Below the pieces are notes generated by a model. The model saw nothing but the letters and a program-made list of their open reading frames with translations. It was not told the DNA's origin and did no database searches. Positions 1 to 7,061 of a DNA stretch of 64,000 nt are shown here, in pieces (the first letter of the stretch is position 1; every line of letters starts with the position of its first letter). Source of the DNA: DATKQD01 sp050695655 (lineage in GTDB: Bacteria; Chloroflexota; JAJPGV01); contig JBOGTU010000264.1 in assembly GCA_050695655.1 (NCBI GenBank), forward strand, positions 1 to 64,000. The letters are read 5' to 3'. The position numbers and the translations under genes are program-made.

Positions 1-117
1 GGCGGCGGCCGCCGCGCGCAGGCAGCGCGTGGAGTAGTCGGGGTCGGCCTTGAAGCCGTCGAAAAAGTGCTCCGCGTCAAAGAACGTGGTGCGCCCGCGC
101 GACTTGAGGTAGGCGAT
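1..117. repeat. Exact 117-bp direct repeat, second copy at 337-453
   Basis: Bases 1-117 are identical to bases 337-453, offset exactly 336 bp (112 codons), so the cimA frame is kept. The match reaches the window edge and may extend beyond it. The junction after base 117 is a short unrelated stretch (gactaatag) inside the region where CimA should read on from GTINGYG. A contig-end assembly loop is the simplest explanation; a genuine in-frame duplication is the alternative. Confidence 0.85.
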
Positions 118-834
118 GACTAATAGATCGCCATAGCCGTTGATGGTGCCCTGGATGTGGCTGGCGCCGGCCTCGACCGCGGCCAGGGTATTGGCGACTG
201 CCAGCTCGGAATCGTTGTGAGCATGGATGCCGATGCGCGTGCCTGGCACCGCTTCCACAGCCTGGCGCACCATGGCGTGCACATCGGCTGGCAGCGTGCC
301 GCCGTTGGTGTCGCACAGCACGATGCAGTCCGCACCGGCGGCGGCCGCCGCGCGCAGGCAGCGCGTGGAGTAGTCGGGGTCGGCCTTGAAGCCGTCGAAA
401 AAGTGCTCCGCGTCAAAGAACGTGGTGCGCCCGCGCGACTTGAGGTAGGCGATCGAGTCGCCCACCATCTCCAGGTTCTCGTCCAGCGTGGTGTTGAGCA
501 CGTCGCGCACCTGCCAGGCCGAGCTCTTGCCCACCAGGCATACCACCGGCGCGCCGGATTGAATGAGAAAGCCGAGCGTGGGATCCGTTTCCGCCGCGCC
601 ATGAGCTTTGCGGGTGCTGCCGAAGGCGCACAGACGCGCGTGTTCCAGGCGCAGCTGGCGCGCCTGCTGGAAGAACTCGATGTCCTTGGGGTTGGCTCCG
701 GGCCAGCCGCCCTCGATGTAGTGGATGCCGAGGTGGTCGATCTTGCGGGCGATCTCCAGCTTGTCTTTCACCGAGAGTGAGATGCCCTCGCGCTGCGTCC
801 CGTCACGCAGGGTGGTGTCGTACAGCTCAAGCAT
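1..834 (-). CDS. cimA: (R)-citramalate synthase, partial, with internal duplication
   Basis: Condenses pyruvate and acetyl-CoA to citramalate, the threonine-independent entry to isoleucine synthesis. The N-terminus has the family signature LYDTTLRDGTQREGISLSV, then YIEGGWPGANPKD, which separates CimA from LeuA; the HAHNDSE and GTINGYG motifs follow. The ATG at 834 has a purine-rich GGAAGGAA about 15 nt upstream. The gene leaves the window at position 1. After GTINGYG the protein does not continue as expected. Instead bases 1-117 repeat bases 337-453 exactly, in frame (offset 336 bp), so the IAYLKSRGRTTFFDAEHFF segment recurs. Identity as CimA is firm; the end of the gene here is probably an assembly artefact or a rearrangement. 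Confidence 0.9.
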   Translation of the reverse strand, partial: MLELYDTTLRDGTQREGISLSVKDKLEIARKIDHLGIHYIEGGWPGANPKDIEFFQQARQLRLEHARLCAFGSTRKAHGAAETDPTLGFLIQSGAPVVCLVGKSSAWQVRDVLNTTLDENLEMVGDSIAYLKSRGRTTFFDAEHFFDGFKADPDYSTRCLRAAAAAGADCIVLCDTNGGTLPADVHAMVRQAVEAVPGTRIGIHAHNDSELAVANTLAAVEAGASHIQGTINGYGDLLVIAYLKSRGRTTFFDAEHFFDGFKADPDYSTRCLRAAAAA

Positions 835-886
835 GATGGTGGTGCCTGTTCCTTCCTTTCCTCCGCTCTCCCGAGCGAGGGCCAAC

Positions 887-914
887 AAAAAACCCCCCGC
901 CTGGGCGCGAGGGG
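887..914 (-). terminator. Intrinsic terminator of the cimA attenuator
   Basis: On the minus strand an 8-bp stem (CCCCTCGC at 914-907 paired with GCGGGGGG at 900-893, one G-U pair) closes a 6-nt loop (GCCCAG) and is followed by six T residues (892-887). It lies between the candidate leader peptide and cimA, so it would stop transcription before the structural gene. Confidence 0.8.
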
Positions 915-1002
915 CAAACGTTTTCCGGCTTGGTCCAGCGTGACGCTAGCTCGGTGGCGTTCCCCCGAGCTGAATAATCATGATGCCGGCCTTGTGTTGC
1001 AT
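889..1002 (-). promoter_or_regulatory. Candidate isoleucine transcription attenuator upstream of cimA
   Basis: Three mutually exclusive pairings can be drawn on the minus-strand transcript. Hairpin 1:2 pairs AGCTCGG (971-965) with CCGAGCT (954-948). Antiterminator 2:3 pairs GGGGGAACG (966-958) with CGTTTGCCCC (920-911), with a small internal loop. Terminator 3:4 uses CCCCTCGC at 914-907. A ribosome stalled on the Ile codons of the overlapping leader peptide would block 1:2, allow 2:3 and prevent termination. This fits control of cimA by isoleucine supply. The logic is inferred from the sequence, not demonstrated. Confidence 0.7.
946..1002 (-). CDS. Putative Ile-rich leader peptide of the cimA attenuator
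   Basis: An 18-codon ORF reads MQHKAGIMIIQLGGTPPS and stops at TAG inside the first attenuator hairpin. Three of four consecutive codons (7, 9 and 10) encode isoleucine, the end product of the CimA pathway, and they lie just before the 1:2 hairpin. No Shine-Dalgarno site precedes the ATG. A -10-like CATACT directly abuts it, so the peptide may be translated from a leaderless transcript or from the internal ATG. It is a short ORF, and support comes from its position and codon content. Confidence 0.6.
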   Translation of the reverse strand: MQHKAGIMIIQLGGTPPS

Positions 1003-1038
1003 AGTATGGCTACTGTACCGCCCGTCGCTCCCCTACAC

Positions 1039-1227
1039 CTAGCCTTCGACCTGAAAGTCGAGGTAGTGCGAGTGTGGCAGCTGATTCACCCAGTAGTCGA
1101 TAGTCTTGCCAGGCGCCAGCTTCAGGATGTTTTCAGCGCGGCCCTGGCCAACCAGGCTGCCATCGGCCTGCTCGACGATGGCGCCGGCATCGTCCCCACT
1201 CTTCATTGTTAGCTTGATCTGTCGCAT
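1039..1227 (-). CDS. Small hypothetical protein
   Basis: A 62-residue protein beginning MRQIKLTMKSGDDAG and ending HYLDFQVEG. A TTG three codons upstream (1236) is an alternative start. The composition is protein-like (mixed charged and hydrophobic residues, one Trp, several Tyr and His) and there are no cysteines, transmembrane segments or signal peptide. I do not recognise the family. It lies upstream of the cimA attenuator on the same strand and stops about 36 bp before the leader peptide, so it is probably a separate transcription unit. Confidence 0.5.
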   Translation of the reverse strand: MRQIKLTMKSGDDAGAIVEQADGSLVGQGRAENILKLAPGKTIDYWVNQLPHSHYLDFQVEG

Positions 1228-1268
1228 TGGGGACAAGCTTACCAGACGGTGCGGCCGGCGCTGACGAA

Positions 1269-1655
1269 TCAGGCCAGCAGGGGGTCCATCGCGAGGACGA
1301 GGACGTTGCCCAGTGGATCCGCCCCAAGGTCATCCACCAGCAGGCGATCCAGCCACAGGCCGAATTCGTTTGGGACCAGCTTGGGGCTGATCATGAATAG
1401 GCCATCGACCGCCCCACGCCGCACCAGTGCTGCTTGCCGGGCGGGATCGTCTGGCTCCAGCTGGCACACGCAGGTGATGGCGTTACCGTGGCGCGTCAGA
1501 AGAAAGCGCCCGGCCGAAGTATCGAACGCCATGCTCCGGTTCTCGACGCCCTGAGCCAGCCGTTCGAATTGAACCGCCAGGAAGCCCTGGCGAGTGCGCG
1601 CATCCAATCCTCTTCTCCCGCTGCTAACTGTAGGTGGCGAAGGTGCGTTTGCCAT
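1269..1655 (-). CDS. Hypothetical protein
   Basis: A 128-residue ORF from ATG 1655. The centre and C-terminus look like a folded domain (GRFLLTRHGNAITCVCQLEP, then DGLFMISPKLVPNEFGLWL) rich in beta-prone hydrophobics. There is no signal peptide or membrane segment, and the family was not recognised. It lies between a small hypothetical gene and a PIN-like gene on the same strand, separated from the latter by 42 bp, so the two could be co-transcribed. The N-terminal 20 residues are low in hydrophobics, so a later start is possible. Confidence 0.5.
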   Translation of the reverse strand: MANAPSPPTVSSGRRGLDARTRQGFLAVQFERLAQGVENRSMAFDTSAGRFLLTRHGNAITCVCQLEPDDPARQAALVRRGAVDGLFMISPKLVPNEFGLWLDRLLVDDLGADPLGNVLVLAMDPLLA

Positions 1656-1697
1656 TTGTCGGCCCGGGACAAAGGTGGCACCGGGCGCTGGTTCGCG

Positions 1698-2231
1698 TCA
1701 GGCAGCAGCCTGAGCCAGATCAAGCGCCCGGCTGGGCAGCGCGAATGCCAGCCCCTTCTGGTTCTCCTGGCGAGCGAGGCGGTCGAGGTTCGCGCCCACA
1801 AAGCGGGGCCACTTGGCCGCTTCCGGAGTGGCCAGCACATCCGCCGCGTGCTGCAGGCTGGTGAGTGTGTGGACGATGAGCCCAATCTCCGAGCGCTGGT
1901 AGAACCAGCGCGCATAAGCCTGCGTGATCTTGGGATAAAGCGGACCCTTCTGGTCGCCCGTGAGCTTCTGCAGGGCGCTGGTAGAGAACTTGGTGATGGG
2001 CAGCGTGGACTGCACGTTCTGTGCGTGAGCGGCCACCAGCTCCGGCTCCAGCGCGGCCTGTCGCCCGGCGGATCGGCCTCCCCACAGCCAGCTGTCCACC
2101 ACTGTGGAGTGCAGCAGCTCCACGCCGCCGCTGCGTCCCAGTTCCAGCAGGCCACGCACGGCCTCCGTTTCGGGGGCCGTCTTCTGCTCGATGAGCAAGC
2201 TGAGCGAGGCAGTGTCTAAGTACACGCGCAT
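1698..2231 (-). CDS. PIN-like hypothetical protein
   Basis: A 177-residue protein starting MRVYLDTASLSLLIEQ. The beta strand followed by Asp6 (VYLDT) and a helix resembles the first acidic site of PIN-domain nucleases. The rest lacks clear copies of the later acidic motifs, so catalytic activity is uncertain. An open frame extends upstream to 2636, but that part lies antisense to the WecA-like gene, so the ATG at 2231, 33 bp upstream of the WecA stop, is preferred. No antitoxin-like partner is adjacent. Confidence 0.6.
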   Translation of the reverse strand: MRVYLDTASLSLLIEQKTAPETEAVRGLLELGRSGGVELLHSTVVDSWLWGGRSAGRQAALEPELVAAHAQNVQSTLPITKFSTSALQKLTGDQKGPLYPKITQAYARWFYQRSEIGLIVHTLTSLQHAADVLATPEAAKWPRFVGANLDRLARQENQKGLAFALPSRALDLAQAAA

Positions 2232-2263
2232 GGCAGGAGGGATCGTAGCAAGGCCCCCGCGGC

Positions 2264-3391
2264 TCAGCTGGCGGCGGGGCGTTTGCGGGTGAGGTAGGCG
2301 AGGATGGCCCCTACCACCAGCAGCAAGCCCACAAAGCCGTAGATCTTCACACCCCAGCCGGAGCTGTGCAGGCTGGTGAAGGCCAGTGCGTAGGCGCCAA
2401 AGGCCGCTGATATGCCGTAGTACAGCACCAGCGTTTTGCGCTGGGAGAGCCCCACGTCCAGCAGGCGGTGAAAGAGGTGGCCGCGATCGCCTCGCCAGAA
2501 GGGCTGCCGGCGCAGGCTTCGCAGCACGATCAGCAGCGCAACGTCGAACACGGGCACGCCGATCACCAGCAGCGCGGTGGAGAGCTTGGCCCCGCCGATG
2601 ATGGACATGGTGGCCAGCGTGTAGCCCAGGAACCACGAGCCGCTGCTGCCCATGAACTGACGCGCGGGGGGCAGGTTATGCGGCAGGAAGCCGGCCGCGG
2701 CGCCTGTGAGGGCCAGGCACTCCAGGGCAACGCCGGGCTGGTTCAGCCGTACGGACGCGAAAGCCAGCACGGCCGCGCCAATGGCGACAACGCCCGCGGC
2801 CAGGCCATCCATGCCGTCCAGAAAGTTGACGGTGTTGATGGTGCCAGTGATCCAGAACAGCGTCACCGGCACGGCGATCACCAGGGGGAAGTGCAGCAGC
2901 CCACCGAAGGGCCCACCGATGCGCGGGTCGCGGATGGCAACGATGCTCACCCCAAAGGCGATGGCGATGCCGGCCGCCAGCAGCTGACCGGCGAACTGCA
3001 CCACGGGCGGGAGCTCGCGGGACGGTGGCCGCAACTTGTCATCCAGCAGGGCCACCGCCAGGCACACGGCCGCGCCGACCAGCACGCTGGCCAGCTTCGG
3101 GTCCAGCGGATGGCGGCTGACGAGCAGCCCCGCCACAAAAGCCAGGTACATGGATACGCCGCCAACGCGCGCGCGGATGCCGGTGTGCTTGCGACGCTCG
3201 TCCGGCCGGTCCACCATGCCGGCCCGCGTGGCCAGGTGCCGCTCCGGTATCGCCAGGAGGTACGAAACCAGCGCCGCCGCCGCGAACGTGGCGAGCGCAC
3301 TGAAGATCAGATCGCTGGGCCTGCCCGCGAGATCACCCGGCAGTGGCGCCTGTGGTCGGCTGTTCGATCTCGCCGCAGCCTGGAACAGCAA
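2264..3391 (-). CDS. WecA/TagO-family undecaprenyl-phosphate sugar-1-phosphate transferase
   Basis: An integral membrane enzyme that transfers a UDP-HexNAc-1-phosphate to undecaprenyl phosphate, starting a cell-surface polysaccharide or teichoic-acid-like glycan. It is 375 residues with about ten hydrophobic helices. Family motifs appear in order: MVDRPDERRKHTG near residue 58, the aspartate pair in LLDDKLRP near 117, NTVNFLDGMDGLAAG near 185, and the His motif GDRGHLFHRLLD near 310. The ATG at 3391 lies inside the end of glyA (59-bp overlap). No better start precedes the first helix. The exact donor sugar cannot be told. Confidence 0.88.
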   Translation of the reverse strand: MLFQAAARSNSRPQAPLPGDLAGRPSDLIFSALATFAAAALVSYLLAIPERHLATRAGMVDRPDERRKHTGIRARVGGVSMYLAFVAGLLVSRHPLDPKLASVLVGAAVCLAVALLDDKLRPPSRELPPVVQFAGQLLAAGIAIAFGVSIVAIRDPRIGGPFGGLLHFPLVIAVPVTLFWITGTINTVNFLDGMDGLAAGVVAIGAAVLAFASVRLNQPGVALECLALTGAAAGFLPHNLPPARQFMGSSGSWFLGYTLATMSIIGGAKLSTALLVIGVPVFDVALLIVLRSLRRQPFWRGDRGHLFHRLLDVGLSQRKTLVLYYGISAAFGAYALAFTSLHSSGWGVKIYGFVGLLLVVGAILAYLTRKRPAAS

Positions 3392-4610
3392 ACTGGCGGC
3401 ACAGCGCCCCTACCTCAGAGCGCAGGGCCGCGGCCAGCCGCTCGTCCTGTGGGGCGCGCACCACCTCGCATATCCACTGGCCGATGCGCTCCATCTCAGC
3501 CGTGCCCATGCCCCGCGTGGTGGCGGCAGGGGTGCCCAGCCGGATGCCGCTGGTGACCGTGGCCGGCAGCGGGTCAAAGGGAATCTTGTTTTTGTTCACG
3601 GTGATGCCGGCACGGTCGAGCGCGGCCTCCGCGTCCCGCCCGCTCACGCCGGCGGGCGAGACGTCGACCAGCAGCAGGTGGTTGTCTGTGCCACCACTCA
3701 CGAGCTTCAGCCCGCCGGCCACGAGTGCTTCGCCCAGGACGCGCGCGTTCTCCACCACCTGCCGCGCGTACGCGGCGAACGAAGGTTGCAGCGCCTCCAG
3801 GAAGCACACGGCCTTGCCGGCGATGATGTGCTCCAGCGGGCCGCCCTGGGTGTTGGGAAACACCGATGAGTCGATCTTCTGGCGCAGAGCCTCTTTGGCC
3901 AAGATGAGCCCGCCCCGCGGCCCGCGCAGCGTTTTGTGTGTGGTGGAGGTGACGATGTCCGAATAGAGGATCGGGCTGGGGTGCACCCCGGCGGCCACCA
4001 GGCCGGCGATGTGAGCCATGTCCGTCATCAGGAACGCGCCGACGGCGTCGCACACCTGGCGCATGCGGGCGAAGTCGATGAGGCGGGGATAAGCGGATGC
4101 GCCGGCCACGATGACCCTGGGTTTGTGCGTTTGGGCCAGCCGTTCCATGTCGTCATAGTCGATGCGCTGGTCATCCCGCCGGACGCCGTAAGCCACGACG
4201 TTGAACAGCTTGCCGGAGAAGTTTGCCCGCGAGCCGTGCGTGAGATGCCCGCCCTGGTCCAGGCTGAGCCCCATGATGGTGTCGCCCGGCTTGATTACGG
4301 CCATGTAGGCGGCGTAATTCGCCTGCGCGCCCGAATGCGGCTGCACGTTGGCGTGCTTGGCGCCGAACAACTGCTTGGCACGGTCGATGGCCAGCTGCTC
4401 GATGCCGTCCACAAACTCGCAGCCGCCATAGTAGCGGTGCCCCGGGAGCCCTTCCGCGTACTTGTTGGTGAGGATCGATCCCGCTGCCTCCAGCACCGCT
4501 GGGCTGGTGTAGTTCTCCGAAGCGATGAGCTCGATGCCGTCGCGCATGCGCCCTTTTTCACGCTCGATCAGCGCCGCGATCGCTGGATCCGTCAGCGCAA
4601 GTGCAGCCAC
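3333..4610 (-). CDS. glyA: Serine hydroxymethyltransferase
   Basis: A cytoplasmic PLP enzyme interconverting serine plus tetrahydrofolate with glycine plus 5,10-methylene-THF. It has 425 residues, normal for bacterial GlyA. Signatures include ELIASENYTSPAV, GLPGHRYYGGCEFVD, the HSGAQANYAAY loop and the PLP-lysine motif TTHKTLRGPRGG near residue 230. It starts with GTG at 4610 and has no Shine-Dalgarno site. A TATACT hexamer ends exactly 6 nt upstream, pointing to a leaderless mRNA. Its 3' end overlaps the WecA-like gene by 59 bp. Confidence 0.96.
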   Translation of the reverse strand: MAALALTDPAIAALIEREKGRMRDGIELIASENYTSPAVLEAAGSILTNKYAEGLPGHRYYGGCEFVDGIEQLAIDRAKQLFGAKHANVQPHSGAQANYAAYMAVIKPGDTIMGLSLDQGGHLTHGSRANFSGKLFNVVAYGVRRDDQRIDYDDMERLAQTHKPRVIVAGASAYPRLIDFARMRQVCDAVGAFLMTDMAHIAGLVAAGVHPSPILYSDIVTSTTHKTLRGPRGGLILAKEALRQKIDSSVFPNTQGGPLEHIIAGKAVCFLEALQPSFAAYARQVVENARVLGEALVAGGLKLVSGGTDNHLLLVDVSPAGVSGRDAEAALDRAGITVNKNKIPFDPLPATVTSGIRLGTPAATTRGMGTAEMERIGQWICEVVRAPQDERLAAALRSEVGALCRQFAVPGCGEIEQPTTGATAG

Positions 4611-4616
4611 TGAAAC

Positions 4617-4622
4617 AGTATA
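4617..4622 (-). promoter_or_regulatory. -10 box of glyA, leaderless configuration
   Basis: TATACT on the minus strand lies 6 nt before the GTG start of glyA. With the usual 6-7 nt spacing to the transcription start, the mRNA would begin at or beside the start codon. No convincing -35 element is visible. Confidence 0.5.
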
Positions 4623-4682
4623 AGGAACGCGGTTGGGCGGCGCCGAGGTGACCTGCTGGCAGCTACGCCGTTCCTGGCGGAT

Positions 4683-5360
4683 TCAGGCGTTGCCGTAGAT
4701 GGGAATCGTGGCCCCACTCACGGCGGACCAGTGGTCCGAGGCCAGGTCCAGGATCACCGCCGCGATCGCCTCCGGTGGTACCCAGTCCTCGTGCTTGGCG
4801 CCAGGCATCGCCGCGCGGTTGGCAGGAGTGTCAATGATGCTTGGGAGCACGGCGTTGACCGTGATGCCCGTTCCTTTGAGCTCGGCGGCCAGCGTGGAAG
4901 TGAGCGCCAGCACGCCGGATTTCGATACGGCGTAGGCGCTGAAGTTCGGGCTGGGCTGCACAGCCGAGCGGCTGGACAGGTTGATGATGCGCCCAAAGCC
5001 GCCCGCCAGCATGGCGGGAATGGCTGCCTTGGAGCAGATGAAGGCGCTCTTCAAGTTGAGCACCATGAGCTGGTCCCACGTTGTTGTGTCGGCTTCGGCG
5101 ACCGGCGAGCCACCGGCAAATCCACCCGCGATGTTGATCAGCGCATCCAGATGGCCGCAGCTGGCGACGATTCGCTCCAGCGCGGGAAGGACAGCGGCTT
5201 CACTGGTGACATCGGCCTCTTCCACCAGCACGCCTGCCAGCTCAACGCGCCGGCGTACCAGCCCGGCCACGCGCCAGCCCGCGGCGGCGAAGCACTCACA
5301 GACCGCGATTCCCAGGCTTCCGGCTGCGCCGGTGACCACCACGACGCGTGACTCAGGCAT
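4683..5360 (-). CDS. Short-chain dehydrogenase/reductase (SDR) family protein
   Basis: A 225-residue classical SDR, an NAD(P)-dependent oxidoreductase. It shows the Rossmann motif VTGAAGSLG at residues 8-16, NIAGG near 96, the catalytic Ser in INLSSRSAV near 150 and the Tyr/Lys pair YAVSK near 163. The length is slightly short for the family but all catalytic residues are present. ATG 5360 has a purine-rich GGGGAG about 12 nt upstream. Substrate specificity is not evident. It lies 73 bp upstream of glyA on the same strand but is probably a separate unit, because glyA has its own promoter-like box. Confidence 0.88.
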   Translation of the reverse strand: MPESRVVVVTGAAGSLGIAVCECFAAAGWRVAGLVRRRVELAGVLVEEADVTSEAAVLPALERIVASCGHLDALINIAGGFAGGSPVAEADTTTWDQLMVLNLKSAFICSKAAIPAMLAGGFGRIINLSSRSAVQPSPNFSAYAVSKSGVLALTSTLAAELKGTGITVNAVLPSIIDTPANRAAMPGAKHEDWVPPEAIAAVILDLASDHWSAVSGATIPIYGNA

Positions 5361-5483
5361 GATTCATTCACTCCCCTTCACAGCGTTGCCTCCAGCCTCC
5401 CGACAGCGCAAAGACCGGTCCCATGCGCCTGGCAGGACCAGCGCTTCATCAGCCCACGAAGGGCTCCGCCCGGGAGACGACAA

Positions 5484-5732
5484 TCAGGCGATGCGCTTGG
5501 CGACGGCGTCCTTGAGCTCCTGAAGCTCGGGGAACTTGCCGGCGGCGGTCTTGGAATAGATGAGGTCACCATCGATCACAAATTCGAACTGGCCCCGCCC
5601 GCCCGGCTTAAGCGCGAATTCCCCGACATCCTCCTTAAATGTCTGCAGGATTTCGAGCGCCGTCCACGCGGCGCGAGGAGTGTAGTTTCAAGGAACGCAA
5701 TACGTGAGCGATAAAGAAAGCTTCTTCTGCAT
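5484..5732 (-). CDS. SelW/SelT/SelH-like (Rdx family) selenoprotein with in-frame UGA
   Basis: An 82-residue thioredoxin-like redox protein recovered by reading the TGA at 5690-5688 as selenocysteine. It begins MQKKLSLSLTYCVPU, giving the CxxU redox motif in the usual beta1-loop-alpha1 position of Rdx proteins. The Rdx hallmarks follow: PRAAWTALEILQTF, then FEFVIDGDLIYSK, then GKFPELQELKDAV at the C-terminus. The frame is open on both sides of the UGA and ends at a normal TGA (5486-5484). A SECIS-like hairpin lies just downstream of the UGA. There is no clear ribosome site; TAAGCT 6 nt upstream of the ATG could be a -10 box. A Cys-to-stop mutation is the alternative. No sel machinery genes lie in the window. 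Confidence 0.87.
5657..5690 (-). promoter_or_regulatory. Bacterial SECIS-like hairpin following the Sec UGA
   Basis: Thirteen nt after the UGA (5690-5688) a perfect 6-bp GC stem (GCGCCG at 5674-5669 paired with CGGCGC at 5662-5657) closes the loop CGUGGA. The loop begins 19 nt after the UGA and has G as its second base. Both agree with the general bacterial SECIS description: apical loop 16-37 nt from the UGA, with a G among its first two bases. Bacterial SECIS elements are loosely conserved, so this supports rather than proves recoding. Confidence 0.6.
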
Positions 5733-5799
5733 GGCCGCAGCTTATCAAAATTCGCCGAACAAGCCTGATGGCCGGTGCCGGCAAGTCGCGGCGCACCCT

Positions 5800-7047
5800 T
5801 CATTCCTCAGGTTCGATTGCGCGCGACAAGCGCTCGCGCTCCTCGGGCGGGCGGACTTTGGCGAACATGGCCAGGAGCAGCAGATCGTAGGCGCCCTTCA
5901 CGGCGCCGGCCAGCACCAGGGGCCAGCCAAAGGACGAGAGAGCGAGCATGTAGCCCGACAGGGCCGGACCGGCGGCGCTGGCCAGGCTGCGCGGCACGGC
6001 GGTCACACCCGCCGTTGCTGGCCGCTCGGCCGGCGTGACCACGGCCATGACGTATGAGCTGCGCGTTGGCACGTCCATTTGAGAGAGCGCGCTCCGGGCC
6101 ATAAGCAGAGCCAGCGCCAGCGGCAGGTTGGGCATGAATGGCACCAGCAGCAGCAAGACGTTGGCTGGCAAGTGACTGAACACCATCGTATTGATCAGGC
6201 CAAACCGGCTGGCCAGCCGCGCGGCCGCCAGGTATGACCCGGCGCTGAGCAGGCCGGTGACGAAGAAGATGGTCCCGGCGGCGGCCAGCGACAAATGAAA
6301 GCGCTGGAACAGCCACAGCGCCAGGAGCGACTGCGCGATGAGCCCTCCGCCGAACGCGTCGATGCTGAACAGCCCGGCGAGCGCGTACACCCTGTGCTTC
6401 GATTCCCCAAGCGGCGCTGAGGGCTGGCCGCCCACGCCTTCAACGCTGGGCGACAGCCGCCCGTAGAGCACAAACGCCATCGTGCCGACCAGCGCGTACA
6501 GCAGGAACATGGCCTGGAGCGCCACCAGCCGGTTGCTCGATGAGCCGCCGGCGAAGAGTGCCGGCAGGCCGGCGGCCAGCGCGCCGAACGCGCCCAACAG
6601 CGAACCCACCAAGCTGTAGCGGGCAAACAACGCCGTGCGCGACTTGTCGCTCACTGTTTGCGGCAGCAGCGACTGCTCCAGCGGCAGAAACACGCTCACG
6701 TCGCCGCTGGACGGATTCAGCGTCCCCACGAAGGCCACCAGCATCAGCGGCCAGAAGCTGTGCAGGAAGGCGAATCCTACGCCGGTGCCGGCCATCAGCA
6801 CCGCCGCACTTAGCAGCAGCGGCCGGCGGCGGAGCCGGTAGGCCCCCAAGGCGACCGCCAGGGTCAGCACCGCTGACCCGGCCAGCGTTGCGCTGGAGAT
6901 GGCGCCAATCCGCAAAGCATTGAATCCGATCAGCGTGAGATAGGCGGGCAGCAACACGCTGATCAGGCCATCCGCGAAGGCCCGCAGCCCGCGGCCAGCC
7001 AGGATGACGGCGGCGTCCGGGCTGGCCCCAAGCACCGGCGGCGCCAA
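5800..7047 (-). CDS. MFS transporter
   Basis: A 415-residue membrane protein with about twelve hydrophobic helices in two halves joined by a polar loop around residues 205-225, the major facilitator plan. The positively charged loop AYRLRRRPLLL after helix 2 matches the MFS A-motif region loosely. The TTG at 7047 is the first in-frame start, and a GTG four codons later is equally possible. The substrate cannot be inferred. It lies 67 bp upstream of the selenoprotein gene on the same strand, with no other obvious partner. Confidence 0.82.
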   Translation of the reverse strand: MAPPVLGASPDAAVILAGRGLRAFADGLISVLLPAYLTLIGFNALRIGAISSATLAGSAVLTLAVALGAYRLRRRPLLLSAAVLMAGTGVGFAFLHSFWPLMLVAFVGTLNPSSGDVSVFLPLEQSLLPQTVSDKSRTALFARYSLVGSLLGAFGALAAGLPALFAGGSSSNRLVALQAMFLLYALVGTMAFVLYGRLSPSVEGVGGQPSAPLGESKHRVYALAGLFSIDAFGGGLIAQSLLALWLFQRFHLSLAAAGTIFFVTGLLSAGSYLAAARLASRFGLINTMVFSHLPANVLLLLVPFMPNLPLALALLMARSALSQMDVPTRSSYVMAVVTPAERPATAGVTAVPRSLASAAGPALSGYMLALSSFGWPLVLAGAVKGAYDLLLLAMFAKVRPPEERERLSRAIEPEE

Positions 7048-7061
7048 GCGGCGGATCAGGC

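Noticed and set aside
2468..3556. Long plus-strand ORF antisense to the WecA-like gene
   Set aside because: GC-rich codon bias keeps antisense frames open; its composition is Gln/Arg/His-rich without motifs, while the minus strand encodes a clear enzyme.
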